Shown in pieces: positions 12,145-26,100 of a stretch of 64,000 nucleotides of DNA (positions are counted from its first letter, which is position 1; each line of letters starts with the position of its first letter). A program made the position numbers and the translations under genes. The stretch is from Lamellibrachia columna (lineage: Eukaryota; Annelida; Polychaeta; Sabellida; Siboglinidae). The notes beneath the pieces were generated by a model. The model made no database searches. It had not been told where the DNA came from and saw only the letters and a list, made by a program, of their open reading frames with translations. The stretch lies in assembly GCA_963662155.1 (NCBI GenBank), contig OY759265.1, positions 62,209,524 to 62,273,523 of the forward strand. Reading direction: 5' to 3'.

Positions 12145-13917
12145 AGTCACACTCCCTGATTTTAGTAACTATCACACAAACACTGCACAATCCCTGATTC
12201 TAGTAACTATCACTCATATGATGCACACACCCTCATTCTAGTAACTATTGCTCAAATGTTGCACACACCCTTATTCTAGTAACTATCGCTCAAATGTTGC
12301 ACACACCCTCATTCTAGTAACTATCACTGAAACGCCACACACATCCTCATTCTAGTAACTATCACTGAAATGTCACACACACCCTGATTCTAGTAACTAT
12401 CACTGAAACATCGCACACATCCTGATTCTAGTAACTCGCTCAAATGTCGCACACTCCATGATTCTAGTAACTATCACTCAAACATCGCACACACCCTGAT
12501 TCTAGCAAATATCACTCAAACATCGCACACACCCTGATTCTAGTAACTATCACTCAAACATAACACACACCCTGATTCTAGTAACTATCACTCAAATGTC
12601 GCACACTCCCTGATTCTAGTAACTATCACTCAAACATCGCACACACCCTGATTCTAGTAACTATCACTCAAATGTCGCACACACCCCGATTCTAGTAACT
12701 ATCACTCAAATGTCGCACACACCCCGATTCTAGTAACTATCACTCAAATGTCGCACACACCCTGATTCTAGTAACTATCACTCAAACATCGCACACACCC
12801 TGATTCTAGTAACTATCACTCAAACATCGCACACACCGTCATTCTAGTAACTATCGCTCAAATGTCGCACACACCCTCATTCTAGTAACTATCACTGAAA
12901 TGCTGCACACACCCTCATTCTAGTAACTATCTCTCAAATGTCGCACACACCCTCATTCTAGTAACTATCACTGAAATGCTGCACACACCCTGATTCTAGT
13001 AACTATCTCTCAAATGTCGCACACACCCTGATTCTAGTAACTATCACTGAAACATCGCACACATCCTTTTTCTAGTAACTATCACTCAAATGTCGCACAC
13101 TCCATGATTCTAGAACTATCACTCAAACATCGCACACACCCTGATTCTAGTAACTATCACTCAAATGTTGCACACTCCCTGATTCTAGTAACTATCACTC
13201 AAACATCGCACACACCCTGATTCTAGTAACTCACTCAAATGTCGCACACACACTGATTCTTGTAACTATCACTCAAACATCGCACACACCCTGATTCTAG
13301 TAACTATCACTCAAATGTCGCACACACCCTGATTCTAGTAACTATCACTCAAACATCGCACACACCGTCATTCTAGTAACTATCGCTCAAATGTCGCACA
13401 CACCCTCATTCTAGTAACTATCACTGAAATGCTGCACACACCCTCATTCTAGTAACTATCTCTCAAATGTCGCACACACCCTAATTCTAGTAACTATCAC
13501 TGAAACATCGCACACATCCTTTTTCTAGTAACTATCACTCAAATGTCGCACACTCCATGATTCTAGAACTATCACTCAAACATCGCACACACCCTGATTC
13601 TAGTAACTATCACTCAAATGTCGCACACTCCCTGATTCTAGTAACTATCACTCAAACATCGCACACACCCTGATTCTAGTAACTATCACTCAAATGTCGC
13701 ACACTCCCTGATTCTAGTAACTATCACTCAAACATCGCACACACCCTGATTCTAGTAACTCACTCAAATGTCGCACACACCCTGATTCTAGTAACTCACT
13801 CAAATGTCGCACACTCCCTGATTCTAGTAACTATCACTCAAACATCGCACACACCCTGATTCTAGTAACTATCACTCAAACATCGCACACACCCTGATTC
13901 TAGTAACTATCACTCAT
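12145..13917 (+). repeat. 38-bp minisatellite, about 47 units, in the ASNSD1 3' flank
   Basis: Direct units with core 'attctagtaactatcactca' followed by 'aatgtcgcacacaccctg' or 'aacatcgcacacaccctg'. The two variants (ATGT/ACAT) alternate in blocks, and a few units are shortened ('gtaactcactc', 'ctagaactatc'). The array ends only 62 bp from the ASNSD1 stop codon, so on the minus strand it would be read as 3' UTR. Confidence 0.93.
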
Positions 13918-13979
13918 ATACGCTGCTCTCAAGAACAATTCTGCAATCTCTTTCCTTAGATTTATGGCTGGTTCTTGCA

Positions 13980-14177
13980 TCAACTGTGTGACTGGTTCTC
14001 TGTGAGTCTGTCACAAGTGTTGCTGGCGTGTTCCTTGCGATTCTCCATTTTGGCAATGCGGGAGCCGAACTGTATTGCCCGCTTGGGCAGCGTGGCTGAC
14101 TGGGCAAGCCCGAGTCTCAAGGCTAACAATCGCAGCAGTAACTTCTCACCAATCCCCCGTTGCAGTGACAGGTTTGC
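13980..14177 (-). CDS. ASNSD1: ASNSD1 last coding exon
   Basis: Acceptor reads 'gttccag' followed by GCA AAC CTG in phase 0 ([17 protein letters not shown]). The exon then runs through [22 protein letters not shown] to a stop at 13982-13980. The conserved [14 protein letters not shown]-terminus identifies it. No AATAAA on the minus strand lies between the stop and the 38-bp array. Confidence 0.95.
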   Translation of the reverse strand, partial: ANLSLQRGIGEKLLLRLLALRLGLAQSATLPKRAIQFGSRIAKMENRKEHASNTCDRLTENQSHS

Positions 14178-17100
14178 CTGGAACACAGTCTTGTTTAAAC
14201 AGTTTGCTCATGGCACAACAAAACAGAAACACTGTTACCCTAAGCAAGACATGTCTCTGTGCTTGCTGTCACAAAATTATCAGTTATACCAAAATAAATG
14301 ATATTAATGATTAAATAAAGTTCTACATCAAGCTGGTCAAATTGCAGCAGTTGTTCACAAACTAGAAAGCAGCAAACCAGCACCAAAAAACTCAAGCTGG
14401 TAATTTAACACATCCATTTGTTCACAACTTCACAGTGACAGAGAGAAACATAATGACATGCCTAAGCATATCAGCTGATGCATACCCTTCCTGACACTAA
14501 GCAAATGACTTGCAACCAACTGCCACAGAGGGTGCATTTTGGGTTATACCAACACACTTAGAGCATTGCACACTACCTTCTCGTGTAGAGGCAGTGAGTG
14601 AAGGAATGATACAACATTCTCATCGAGGAAGGGGAACCGTGCCTCACGGGCATGGTCAGAGATCACTCGGTCATCTCGACCAAGGTTGCGTGTAGAAATC
14701 CGTCCGATCTCCATCTGTACCTCTTGAATGAGACCCTCCCATCCACTGTTCCTGCAACAGTAAGCCCTTTTAATGAGACCCTCCCATCCACTGTTCCTGC
14801 AACAGTAAGCCCCTCCAATGAAACCCTCCCATCCACTGCTCCTGTAACAGCAAGCCCATTGAATGAGACCCTCCCATTCACTGCTCCTGCAACAGCAAGC
14901 CCCTTCATTGAGACCTTCCCATCAACTGCTTCTGCAACAGTAAGCCCTTTTAATGAGACCCTCCCATCCACTGTTCCTGCAACAGTAAGCCCCTCCAATG
15001 AAACCCTCCCATCCACTGCTCCTGTAACAGTAAGCCCATTGAATGAGACCCTCCCATTCACTGCTCCTGCAACAGCAAGCCCCTTCATTGAGACCTTCCC
15101 ATCAACTGCTTCTGCAACAGTAAGCCCTTTTAATGAGACCCTCCCATCCACTGTTCCTGCAACAGTAAGCCCCTTCAATGAAACCCTCCCATCCACTGCT
15201 CCTGTAATAGTAAGCCCTTTGAATTAGACCCCCAAGATTTAACAAGATTGCCATCCAAAACTACAAACTCCAGATGGCAGGTGGACAAGGAACCTATTGG
15301 CTTATCAAGAGTACAAAAATTGTATCATCTATAACCCGCCCTTATCAGATATCTGTCAATTTAATTTTTAAACACATTCACACTATTAGCATTAACAAAA
15401 CATTTGACAGTTTGTTCCATTCATTTATCACCCTCTGTGAGAAAGAGTACTTTCTCATGTCCAACCTACACTGCTCCTTAACTAATGCTGCTTTGTGTCC
15501 TCTGGTTCTACTGCCTTCTTTAAGTTCGAAGAACATATTCCTATCAATATTCTCATAACCATTCACTATTTTAGACACTTCTATTTGGTCTCCTCTGAAT
15601 AAGCGACTTTCATAACTGAGGTCTCTCAATTCTGGAATAATTTTAGTTGGTCTTCGTTGTATTCTTTGTAGCTTATCTATGTCCTTCTTATGATATGGCC
15701 TCCTTGCTTGTACACAATATTCTACATGCGGCAAAACTTTTGCTTTGTACAGGGGTACAATTAGCTGTTTATTCTTACATGTGATAGTTCTCCTAATTAG
15801 CCCTAGTATTTGATTAGCTTTTCCTAAGTCCTTTTCTTGTGTGGTTCTACCTAGCATAGCATCAGCTATTTTATATCATTTTTAACCTTTCTGAATACTT
15901 TTGTGTCATCTGTAAATTTCAGTACTTTGCTAGATATGTCACCTTCCAAATCATTTATATATATAAAAAAAAAATAGTACAGGTCCTAATACTGCTCCCT
16001 GTGGTACCCCACTCAAAACAGATTTCTGGTTTGAAATCTCACAATCTAATATTCTCTCTGTAAGCCACTTTTCCATCCAGAAATTACATCATTACCTATA
16101 CCGTGGGCTTTTAGTTTAAGTAACAATTTTTGATGCGGCACTTTATAGAAAGCTTTCTGAAAATCTAAGTAGACAACATCCACTGGTGACCCATCATCTA
16201 CCCATTTTGTAATTTCTTCAAAAGCAAACATAAGAGAATGGTTAGACATGACCTTGCTTTTAGGAAGCCATGTTGAGATGTATTTATGAATTTTTGTTTT
16301 ACAAGGAATTCCACCACATAGTCTCCAATTAATGTTTCTAATAATTTGCATACAACTGATGTTAAACTCACTGGTTTGTAATGTTCTTACTTGTTCCTTG
16401 GTCACGTCTTAAATAACGGCGTAATGTTTGCTTCTTTCCATTCTGAAGAAACTATTCCCTCTTCTAGTGACAAATTAAACATTTTTGCAAGTGGTGTACT
16501 AATTTGCTCTACAATTTCCTTAATCAGTTTTGGTGGTATCCCATCAATTCCAGGTGATTTATTATCTTTCATCTTCTTAATTTTCTTTGCTACCATTTCA
16601 GGAGTGACAAATAACTGCCCTGATCTGATTGATCATCCTCAAGTTTAGGAACTAGAACTTAAAGTGAGCTGATCTCTTCTGTGGTAAAAACTTAGCTGAA
16701 ATATTTATTCAAGACCTCTGCCATTTGAAACCATTCACTGCTCCCGCAACAGTAAGCCTTTGAATGAGACCCTGATGTGAATGAGACCCTGATATCTTAA
16801 TCCATTGCTCCTGCAACAGTGAGCCCCATGATTTTAGAAAGTGGAAGATTTAATTTTTTTTTAGAAATTCTGTCAAATGTCCTCCATAGGCAAGTCAGGT
16901 AGAAAGATGGATAAAAACAGTTGGGAATGTGTTTTTTTGTCCTTGTGAGAAATTAAAACATATCAGTTGACAACAAACAAGTTCAACCACTTTATTTTAC
17001 AAACAGTCAGTGCTTTTATACCATGAAAAAAGTTGCCAGATGCCCACTGGAGCATGATCAGATACTTATAACATCACCATAAATAGGTGCATAATACGAA

Positions 17101-20100
17101 TGACACACAACATACAAGGGGCATGGAAATAACATAAGTATTTACTCAAGATTAAGGCATAAAACATTAAAAGCATGGCACTAAACGTTAAAAGCAAGTC
17201 ATTAAAAAGCAAGGCATTAAATATTACAAGCAAGTCATAAAAAGCAAGGCATTAAATATTAAAAGCAAGGCATTAAATATTAAAAGCAAGGCATTAAATA
17301 TTAAAAGCAAGGCATTAAACATTAAAAGCAAGGCATCAGATATTAAAAGCAAGGCATTAAATATTGAAAGCAAGTCATTAAAAGCAAGGCATTAAATATT
17401 AAAAGCAAGGCATTAAACATTAAAAGCAAGGCATTAGATATTAAAAGCATGTATGGAATAATACAATCTGGGGATGGATCATCATTAATGTTTTTACTGG
17501 AGACAACATTAATATTTTTTAATGCTCTATGCACATTTGTGTTTTGAAATTAAATATGTTAAAAATGTTTCAGAAAAAAAATCAAAGCCTGAAGATTCTC
17601 CCCATCATATGGGATCCAAAACAACAAGAGCATAAGTGTCGTACTCATATATGGCCACATCCCTATATACAAACTATTTTAGAGAATAAAAATCACCAAA
17701 ATAGCCACTGTCTCAAAATTCTCTGCATTTCAGCTTCAAAGGGTAATCAAATTCTTGGATTGATTAGAAGAAACATAACATACAAGGGAAAAAAGTTAAT
17801 TATACCTCTTTATAAAGCAATAGTTAGACCTCATTTAGAATACTGTATACAAGCATGGAGACCATATCGTAAGAAAGATATAGATACGCTTGAACGCATA
17901 CAAAGGAGAGCAACTAAAATGATTCCAGAACTGAGAGACCTTAGTTATGAAGAACGCCTGAAAGAATGTGGTTTAACAACTCTAGAGACAAGGAGGTTAA
18001 GAGGAGATCAGATTGAAGTGTTTAAGATATTGAATGGGTATGAAAATATTGATAGAAATATGTTTTTCTCACTCAAGAAGGATAGCAGAACTAGAGGACA
18101 TGAGGTAAAATTAGTAAAGGATCAATGTAGATTGGACATCAGGAAGCACTCGTTCTCACAGAGGACAATAAATGAATGGAACAAATTGTCTACAGATTGT
18201 GTAACTGCTAGCAGCGTGAATATGTTTAAAAACAAGGTTGACACATATCTCAGGAGGGCGGGTTATAAGTAGATGAACATTGTTGGACTCTCGATAAGCC
18301 AATGGCTTCCTTGTCCACTTGCCATCTGGGCCTTTGGCTTGGATGGCAAATCTTGTTAAATCTTGTTAAATTTCATTCATCTTCCATGAACCCAGGAGTA
18401 AAATAGTGATCCATCCCGATCTCATTGGCTAGTTCTCAACCTATCCATTAGGTGTGTAGCTCTGGTGGACATGAGTGGAATCATCTAGATATTGAGGTGG
18501 AATTATTCATAGTACGTGACAATTTCAGTGAGTAATGAGCATGAGCTTAGAGTGGATGAGTGATCACCTGCCTTGTGGACTAATGACAATTTTGATATAC
18601 AGGCCTGTAATAGCAGGACTAACAATGTGCAGAGGTCGATGTGACCTCAAACAAATTAACAAAATGAAAGGAACAAACAGTACCCATAAGACGTTGACCA
18701 GGTGATCATGACATAAAGAATGTCCGCCCATAAGACCATCATATTTCTGAGAATCTGTTTGACTTGTAAACAGTAAGAATACCATGCACTATACAATGCA
18801 TTTAATCCAGTTATTATTTTTTTCAGTGAATAAAAGTGTGTGTGTGTATGTGTGTGAGTGTGCATGTGTGAGTGTGTGCGTGTGTGTGTGAGTGTACTGT
18901 CTAAGGTAAATATAATAGTGTGCTTATAGATGTTTATGTCAACAAAGGCGTGGAAATGATTTTTGTAAGGATGAGCAATGAAACTAAATGTCACAATTAA
19001 CAATTGAACGAACCATAATTACTAACAAATTGTAATGCACAATTCACCATCATGGTGTGATTAAGCTTCCTCAGACTGACTAACTCACAACTTTTGTCAT
19101 ATTAAATCAGAATAATATAAGTAGGAAATGAAGATTAATAAATGATAACCTATGATTATTACAAAAGGCTTAGCAACAAACAGCCCTTTAGCGGGGGTTG
19201 GGTCTCCATTCAAACAAGCCTGTGGGGCCTAAGGGATTATTACCCCCTGCTTTTGTATGTAGTGACTAGTAAATAATCTAACTATGCTTGTGCAATCTGC
19301 GCTTATGTATCTTTTCTCTTGTAATTCATATGCTGGAACCTTGTATAAGAGCAACAAGGGTTTTTGGTCAGAATTTTGGTGCAAACCTGTCTTTTTGAAT
19401 GTTTGTTCAACATTAATTGTACCTTTACCGTACCAGCTTGTGCTTGCACATTTCCTGTTATCATCCTGATGTACCAGGTACTTCTTGTCAGCTGTGCACG
19501 CTATGCTGCAGGCATTGTCTAATTCAAGTTATTGTGCACTGTGGCAATTCTTGTCCTGCGGTTTGAATGTTAATAAACTGGATGAATTGCCCATTTCCAA
19601 CCTACACAGTAGTTGTGGTTTTCACACAAATGGAGAAAGGATTGCACGTTCTTATAATCTTAACCAAATACTTGGGTAATTCAGCTGCATAAGCACGCGA
19701 AAGGCACATACATAAATGTTAAGTATGCCTAAAAGGTTTAAAACTTCAGTTTACTTATATAATTCCTATTTGTTGGTGAAAATGTTCATCAAGTTGGTAG
19801 AGAGTAATTTAAGTCAATACTTTCTGCTGAGCAGAAGGAAGGACTAAGTTGTCCCAGACTTCATTTCCTGCAGAAGGCCACCGTAGGAAGACAAAGCATT
19901 GATTGAGTAAATTTGAATAGTTATGGTAAAAAGAAAATCTTGACTAAACAATTCCCATTTGTATTTGAAATTTTGAGAAAGGCAGGACGCCAGAACACAA
20001 ACTTACTGGAATTTCATCCTGTGCCTGGAATAGCCTGCAAGCTGCTCATCTGCTCCCATCCCAACCAATACCACCTGGAACATAGAAACAAACATACAGC

Positions 20101-23100
20101 ATAACATTACTGTAGAACAAGACAAAATATAATGAAATAAATCAAATGCACAACGCAAAATTAATAAAAAGAAATATTATAAAGCACAAAATGAACATAT
20201 AAACAAATGGACACATACATTGAACCCAAAGATGAATTAATAGCACATAATGAACACAGAGACCAATCCATAGCATAAAATGAACTCACGTCCCCATTAG
20301 TACCACAACAATGAACTCACAGAGCAATTAGTAGCAAACAAATGAACCCAGACACCAATAATTAGCACAAAATTAACATAGAGACAAATTAGTACATGTA
20401 GCACCAAATTATCTCAGACAAATTGGTAGCATACCATGAATTCACAGATCAATCAGTACTAGCAGGCTTGGGTTCAAATGCAAATGCATTTGAAAATGTT
20501 GCATTTGCATTTAAATGCATTGTTGTCTCCTGCTCTGCATTTACACTTGCATTTGAACCAAAACATTTGCACTTGCGTCAAAAACATTTGCATTTGAATA
20601 ACAAACATTTGCATTTGATTTAAAAACATTTGCATTTGCACTTGATTAAATACATTTGTATTTGCACTTGATTATAATCTTTTGCATTTGAATCAAAACA
20701 TTAGATGCCTTTAATGCATATTTATAATGCTAACAATTTAAAAATCATCCACGAATACAGTTTGCGTATACATTTCAAATTTTTTCTATGGACTCTATTA
20801 ACAATTTAACACTACATTTCAAGTAAAGCGAACACTATCCTGTTAGATTCCTGTGGACATCTCTATGATATCCAGATAGTGGCAGATACCATTGTTAAAT
20901 GTTGAGTGTGTTTATCCATTATCACACCTAGTCTATTCAGTATTATCGTATTATGCTCTAGTTAGTGAAGTTCATAAACCCATTGTTGAACCTGCAAATT
21001 CGCTTTACCAATCTTGTCTTTGATTCCAGCTCACTTTTAGAGCAACCCTTAAATACCTTTATGTAACCTGTGATTCCAGATTCACACCATCACTATAATC
21101 ATTTACAGTTTGTGCTCTGTGTTGACTCTGTTGACTCTGTTTAACCTGTGAAATATTGTGCCATTAACAAATAACAATATGTTTCAAACAGAGTTGGAGC
21201 AGTTCAGTGCATCACATGTATGATTCATTGCTGTTGACTATATATCAGCTACTGCCATGTGTCAGTCATCATTACCGACCTTGAGTAATTCAAGATGCCA
21301 GCATCCAAGCGTTCTAGTGTTTTTGACCATTACGATGTGCCCAGTTATATCTCAGGAAGTTTCAAAGCCACTGTGCAAATTAAAGAAATAAAAGGTTCAG
21401 CCAAAACGACCACTAATTTTCTGAATCACATCAAGGTAAGACTATATTTAATTACTGTGATTTAACTACTTTATTGCTGTATAGGCTGTGCAAGCTTTAT
21501 TGTGCCTTTCCTACCTGCCCACTTGAATTATATTAATTCAAAAAGAACAAGCCCTGTAACCGTTTTCATCAATTTCCATGCAACATAGAGTGTGTTTAGT
21601 TGTCCGGGTGTATAATTGTAATTGTCCAGTGTCTAGTTGTCCAGTGTCTAGTTGTCCATCTACCCTTTCCTAAATACAGATGCAAATGTCTCACTTGGGT
21701 GCAAGTTGCCAGCCCAAATTGTTTACTTTAGTCAGATTTGTAGAAGCCATGATTAGCAGTCAACTTATCTCCCTACCAATGGACATGTTGAAACATATTC
21801 CTTCAATTCCTGCCTGCCTGCCTTAATGACCAGCCCACCCCAGTTGGTAGCAGACCTAGGGTGAAAGTACTCAGTACTTGTGTAGTCGAGTACATTTCTG
21901 AATTACTCGTACAACTTACGGGTTATGTACTCATACTCGTACTCATATTCAATGTACTCAGATTTTATGAGTACATTATGAGTACATCTGAGTACTTTCT
22001 CAATATACGCTGTGAAAATTTATTTATTTGAAGAACACAAAATTAAACTTTCCTGAAGTATTTGAGTGTTCAACTATTTTTTTAAATACTTTGTTCTTTG
22101 TTACTTCTGATTAATATGACTCTGATACCACCCAGTTCCAGTACCTCCCGAGATGGTTACCCCCCTTACCATCCCTACACCCCCATGGTGGCATTCTCCC
22201 ATGACCATGACTCTGATACCACCAAGTTCCAGTACCTCCCAAGACTGTTACCCCCCTACCATCCCTACACCCCCATGGTGGCATTCTCCCATGCCCATGA
22301 CTCTGATACCACCAAGTTCCAGTACCTCCCAAGACTGTTACCCCCCTTACCATCCCTACACCCCCATGGTGGCATTCTCCCATGACCATGACTCTGATGA
22401 CTCTAAAAAGTACAAAGGGGATGTTGAGCCTGTTATATTGGCATGTGCTGACCCTCTCAACAACCAGTAGTCTAAGAGCAGAAAAAATAAACTGCAAACT
22501 TCTAATATAAACAAATTATAAATTGCAACACTGCCTTTGTGCACCAAAAAGAAGACAAACCGAACTGATTTATCAGCATGTAAATTAGTCTCATTTGATC
22601 TTTATTCAAAACAAGGACAAACTTTATTCAAATTGCCACACTTCCCTTTGTTCCAATTTGGGTAGGGTAATGTTTAGTCACTGGTAGACTAACTACAAAG
22701 ATATTGGTTTAATGGGTATTATTATATCAAAGCATGTGGTTTATGAATTGTTAATTGCAGTTAAGGGACTCCAAACAAAATTGATTTATGAGTCATACGA
22801 TGTCTGTATGTTTGTAAAAGGGAGGGGTTTGGGAATGGAAATGTAATAAAAAAATGTACTCGTACTTGTACTGTGCTCACCTATGCTAAGCTTATCTGTG
22901 AAATGCAATCAGTGAACAGGAATCTCCCATATGTGACATTAACTTTTATTTTCATACCGTTTTTTATACTTGTTTTTCTGTTGACCAAAAATTTGTATAT
23001 GTACTAATTATTTTGTTTTGTTATGTCTTCGAATCAAATGCACATTTCCTGTTCATGCCCACTGGCCTACAGGCAGGACATTGAGTCACAACTTGAACGT

Positions 23101-26100
23101 AGTAGTTGCCTATTTGGCCCTTCAAATTTGATGTTACCATTTTATGTCATAGCTGTGCATGTGTTTTTTATTTAGCATTAAAGCATCTGTATGTTTAATA
23201 ATGTTGATGTAAACTGGTATGAAAACACTTGCATTGCATTTGAATCATCTGAAGCATTTGCATTTGAATAATTTCAGACACTTGCAGTTGCATAATTTCA
23301 AGCACTTGCATTTGAAATATTTAAAACATTTGCATTTAAATGCAATCATATATGGGTGCATTTGCATCATTCCATTTGAACCCAAGCCTGAATTCAGTAC
23401 CACAAAATTAATTCACAGACTAATCGGTAGCATAGAGTAAACCCAGAAACCAATAATTAGCAAAAAATTCACACAGAGCCCAATTACTAGCATAAAATGA
23501 GCCCACACAAAGACGAATTAGTAGCACAAAATTGGTCCATGCAGAAACCAATCAGTAGCAAACAAATGAACACAGAGACCAATTAGTAGCACAAAATTAG
23601 CCCATGCAGAGACCAATCAGTAGCAAACAAATGAACACATAGACCAATTAGTAGCACAAAATGGGCCCATGCAGAGACCAATCAGTAGCAAACAATGAAC
23701 ACAGAGACCAATTAGTAGCACACACATTAACCCAGAGACCAGTTTTATTTATGTATCCATATTGATTTACTTAAATGCTAAAAGGAAACCTGAGTGTTTT
23801 TTGAAGAACTTAATTGTACACCCACAATTACTTCTGTCAGTTCCTTGAGATGTGAACAGTCAACAACAACAGGACTTTTGTTCAGTCGAGTTCAAGAAAC
23901 CAAGGATATAGAGCAAGAAACAGGAAGTGATAAAATATTCTTTTGAAGCTGTGACCCCGAGCAGTATGAATGTCAAGAGGAAGATACCCCGGTAGTTGTA
24001 TGAATGTCAAGAGGAAGATACCCTGGTAGTTGTATGAATGTCAAGAGGAAGATACCCCGGTAGTTGTATGAATGTCAAGAGGAAGATACCCCGGTAGTTG
24101 TATGAATGTCAAGAGGAAGATACCCCGGTAGTTGTATGAATGTCAAGAGGAAGATACCCCGGTAGTTGTATGAATGTCAAGAGGAAGATACCCCGGTAGT
24201 TGTATGAATGTCAAGAGGAAGATACCCCGGTAGTTGTATGAATGTCAAGAGGAAGATACCCCGGTAGTTGTATGAATGTCAAGAGGAAGATACCCCGGTA
24301 GTTGTATGAATGTCAAGAGGAAGATACCCCGGTAGTTGTATGAATGTCAAGAGGAAGATACCCCGGTAGTTGTATGAATGTCAAGAGGAAGATACCCCGG
24401 TAGTTGTATGAATGTCAAGAGGAAGATACCCCGGTAGTTGTATGAATGTCAAGAGGAAGATACCCCGGTAGTTGTATGATTGTATGAATGTCAAGAGGAA
24501 GATACCCCAGTAGTTGTATGAATGTCAAGAGGAAGATACCCCGTTAGTTGTATGAATGTCAAGAGGAAGATACCCCGGTAGTTGCACGTCCAATAGCACA
24601 GTGGTGTTGCAGATTGGAATGATATTAAACAAGCCTTATTATTCGTAATAATTGTTACAATTAATAAACAGTCATCTCCTGGCGGCATGGTGGGGTTTAA
24701 TCTTACCCTCGTAGTTGAAACATATTCCACCGTCTATGGTATTATAGGAGGAAACTTATTATCCTCAATAACGACTACAATTACTAAACTGCTGAGTCAT
24801 ATTCTGACATGGTGGCATGAATCTTACCCTCGCAGTTGAAACATATTCCATCCTCTTGCCTGTGGCTGTGGTAACAAGTCCACGACCACGGGCTGCAAAC
24901 CAGATGGCGCAACCAATACTGTCATCGAGAATTGTCTCAAGAGGATATATCAGGTGGCGCACATGATTCGACCTGCGAGCAAATCAAAAGGACATATTCA
25001 TACAGGCTGACCTCAAGTCTAGCCCACTAGAGAAATTATATGAAATCATTATAAATGTTGGTATACTATGTTACACCATGAATGCAAAATGGTGACTGAA
25101 AAAATTGTCGAACACATTTTTTTATAACAAATGCTGTTTTGGGATTTCTGCAGCTGTTGGTAGTAAAAACAGACTCATCGTATTACAAGATATACAACCT
25201 CTATTTATGTGAAGCTTAATCTAATTATTTAACATTATATGAAAGCCAAAATGTTTTATCTAATAATCTTGCAAGAAATGCTAATGAGGAATACTTATAT
25301 AAAACTGACTAAGTAGCTGAATGAATAGATTAAAATAATGTTTTCTAATACTACAATGTAATTCAAATTGATCCACAACATTATGAACCAGAGACTGTCC
25401 TCACCTAGCTTCCTGCAGTTCTTGCAAGGTGACGTCAACCTGTAAACAACAACAACTTGTAGATACACATGCTTATGCATGCATGCCCACACCCACGCAT
25501 GCCCGCCCACACCCCTGCCCACACCCATGCATGCACATATGGAATGACAGCTATGTGGTGGTCCTGCATTCTGGAAGACATAACCTAAGGATAATATTTA
25601 TGTAACATACAAATAATTGGCATAAACTTTATTGCACACCGAACACAGAGGAATAGGCATGGAACATTACCTCAGTGCAATGCAACAAATATAAAAAACA
25701 AACTGGTAGTTCTGAATACCAATTAGTGTACACTATTACAGTTTCTCGTCTAGACCATGTAATTTTATCTTACTGTATGTGTCGTGTTCTTTCTATCAGG
25801 TTAACTTTATGTTTGAAACATACAGCAACATTTTTTATTTACTTTTCTTTTACTATTTACTTGTAATATCAGTATATTCTTATCACACAAACTAATTACA
25901 GGTGGTCCTGCTACAAGCCCTTTGGGTTTCCGTAGGGATCACCTGAGTTGCATTTCAATATAATAATTAGTGAAACTTGAATTTTTTTTATCATTACAAC
26001 TGAATAAAAAATATTATTATTATTAATTTAAAATAAAATAACATAGTTGGCACCATAAGAGTGGTGTGTCTAATGCAAGGAGTACATTACTAAACTTTTG

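Larger units (their letters stand above)
20463..23390 (+). mobile_element. hAT-like DNA transposon, decayed
   Basis: The ends form a perfect 18-bp inverted repeat, CAGGCTTGGGTTCAAATG at 20463-20480 and its complement at 23373-23390. Both are followed inward by long subterminal blocks of CATTTGCATTTG-like repeats (20480-20700 and 23215-23375). Inside, at 21295-21435, is an exon with a BED-finger start. CAG-starting ends, subterminal repeats and a BED finger together suggest a hAT element. No clean 8-bp target duplication is visible, and no transposase catalytic core was seen, so it is defective. Confidence 0.75.

Noticed and set aside
12145..13917. CRISPR-like regular array
   Set aside because: Units are contiguous with no unique spacers, and the host is a eukaryote; it is a minisatellite.
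14652..15227. Plus-strand 191-residue Ser/Thr/Pro-rich frame resembling a mucin
   Set aside because: It is the antisense reading of the 45-bp acceptor array; no plus-strand gene context exists.
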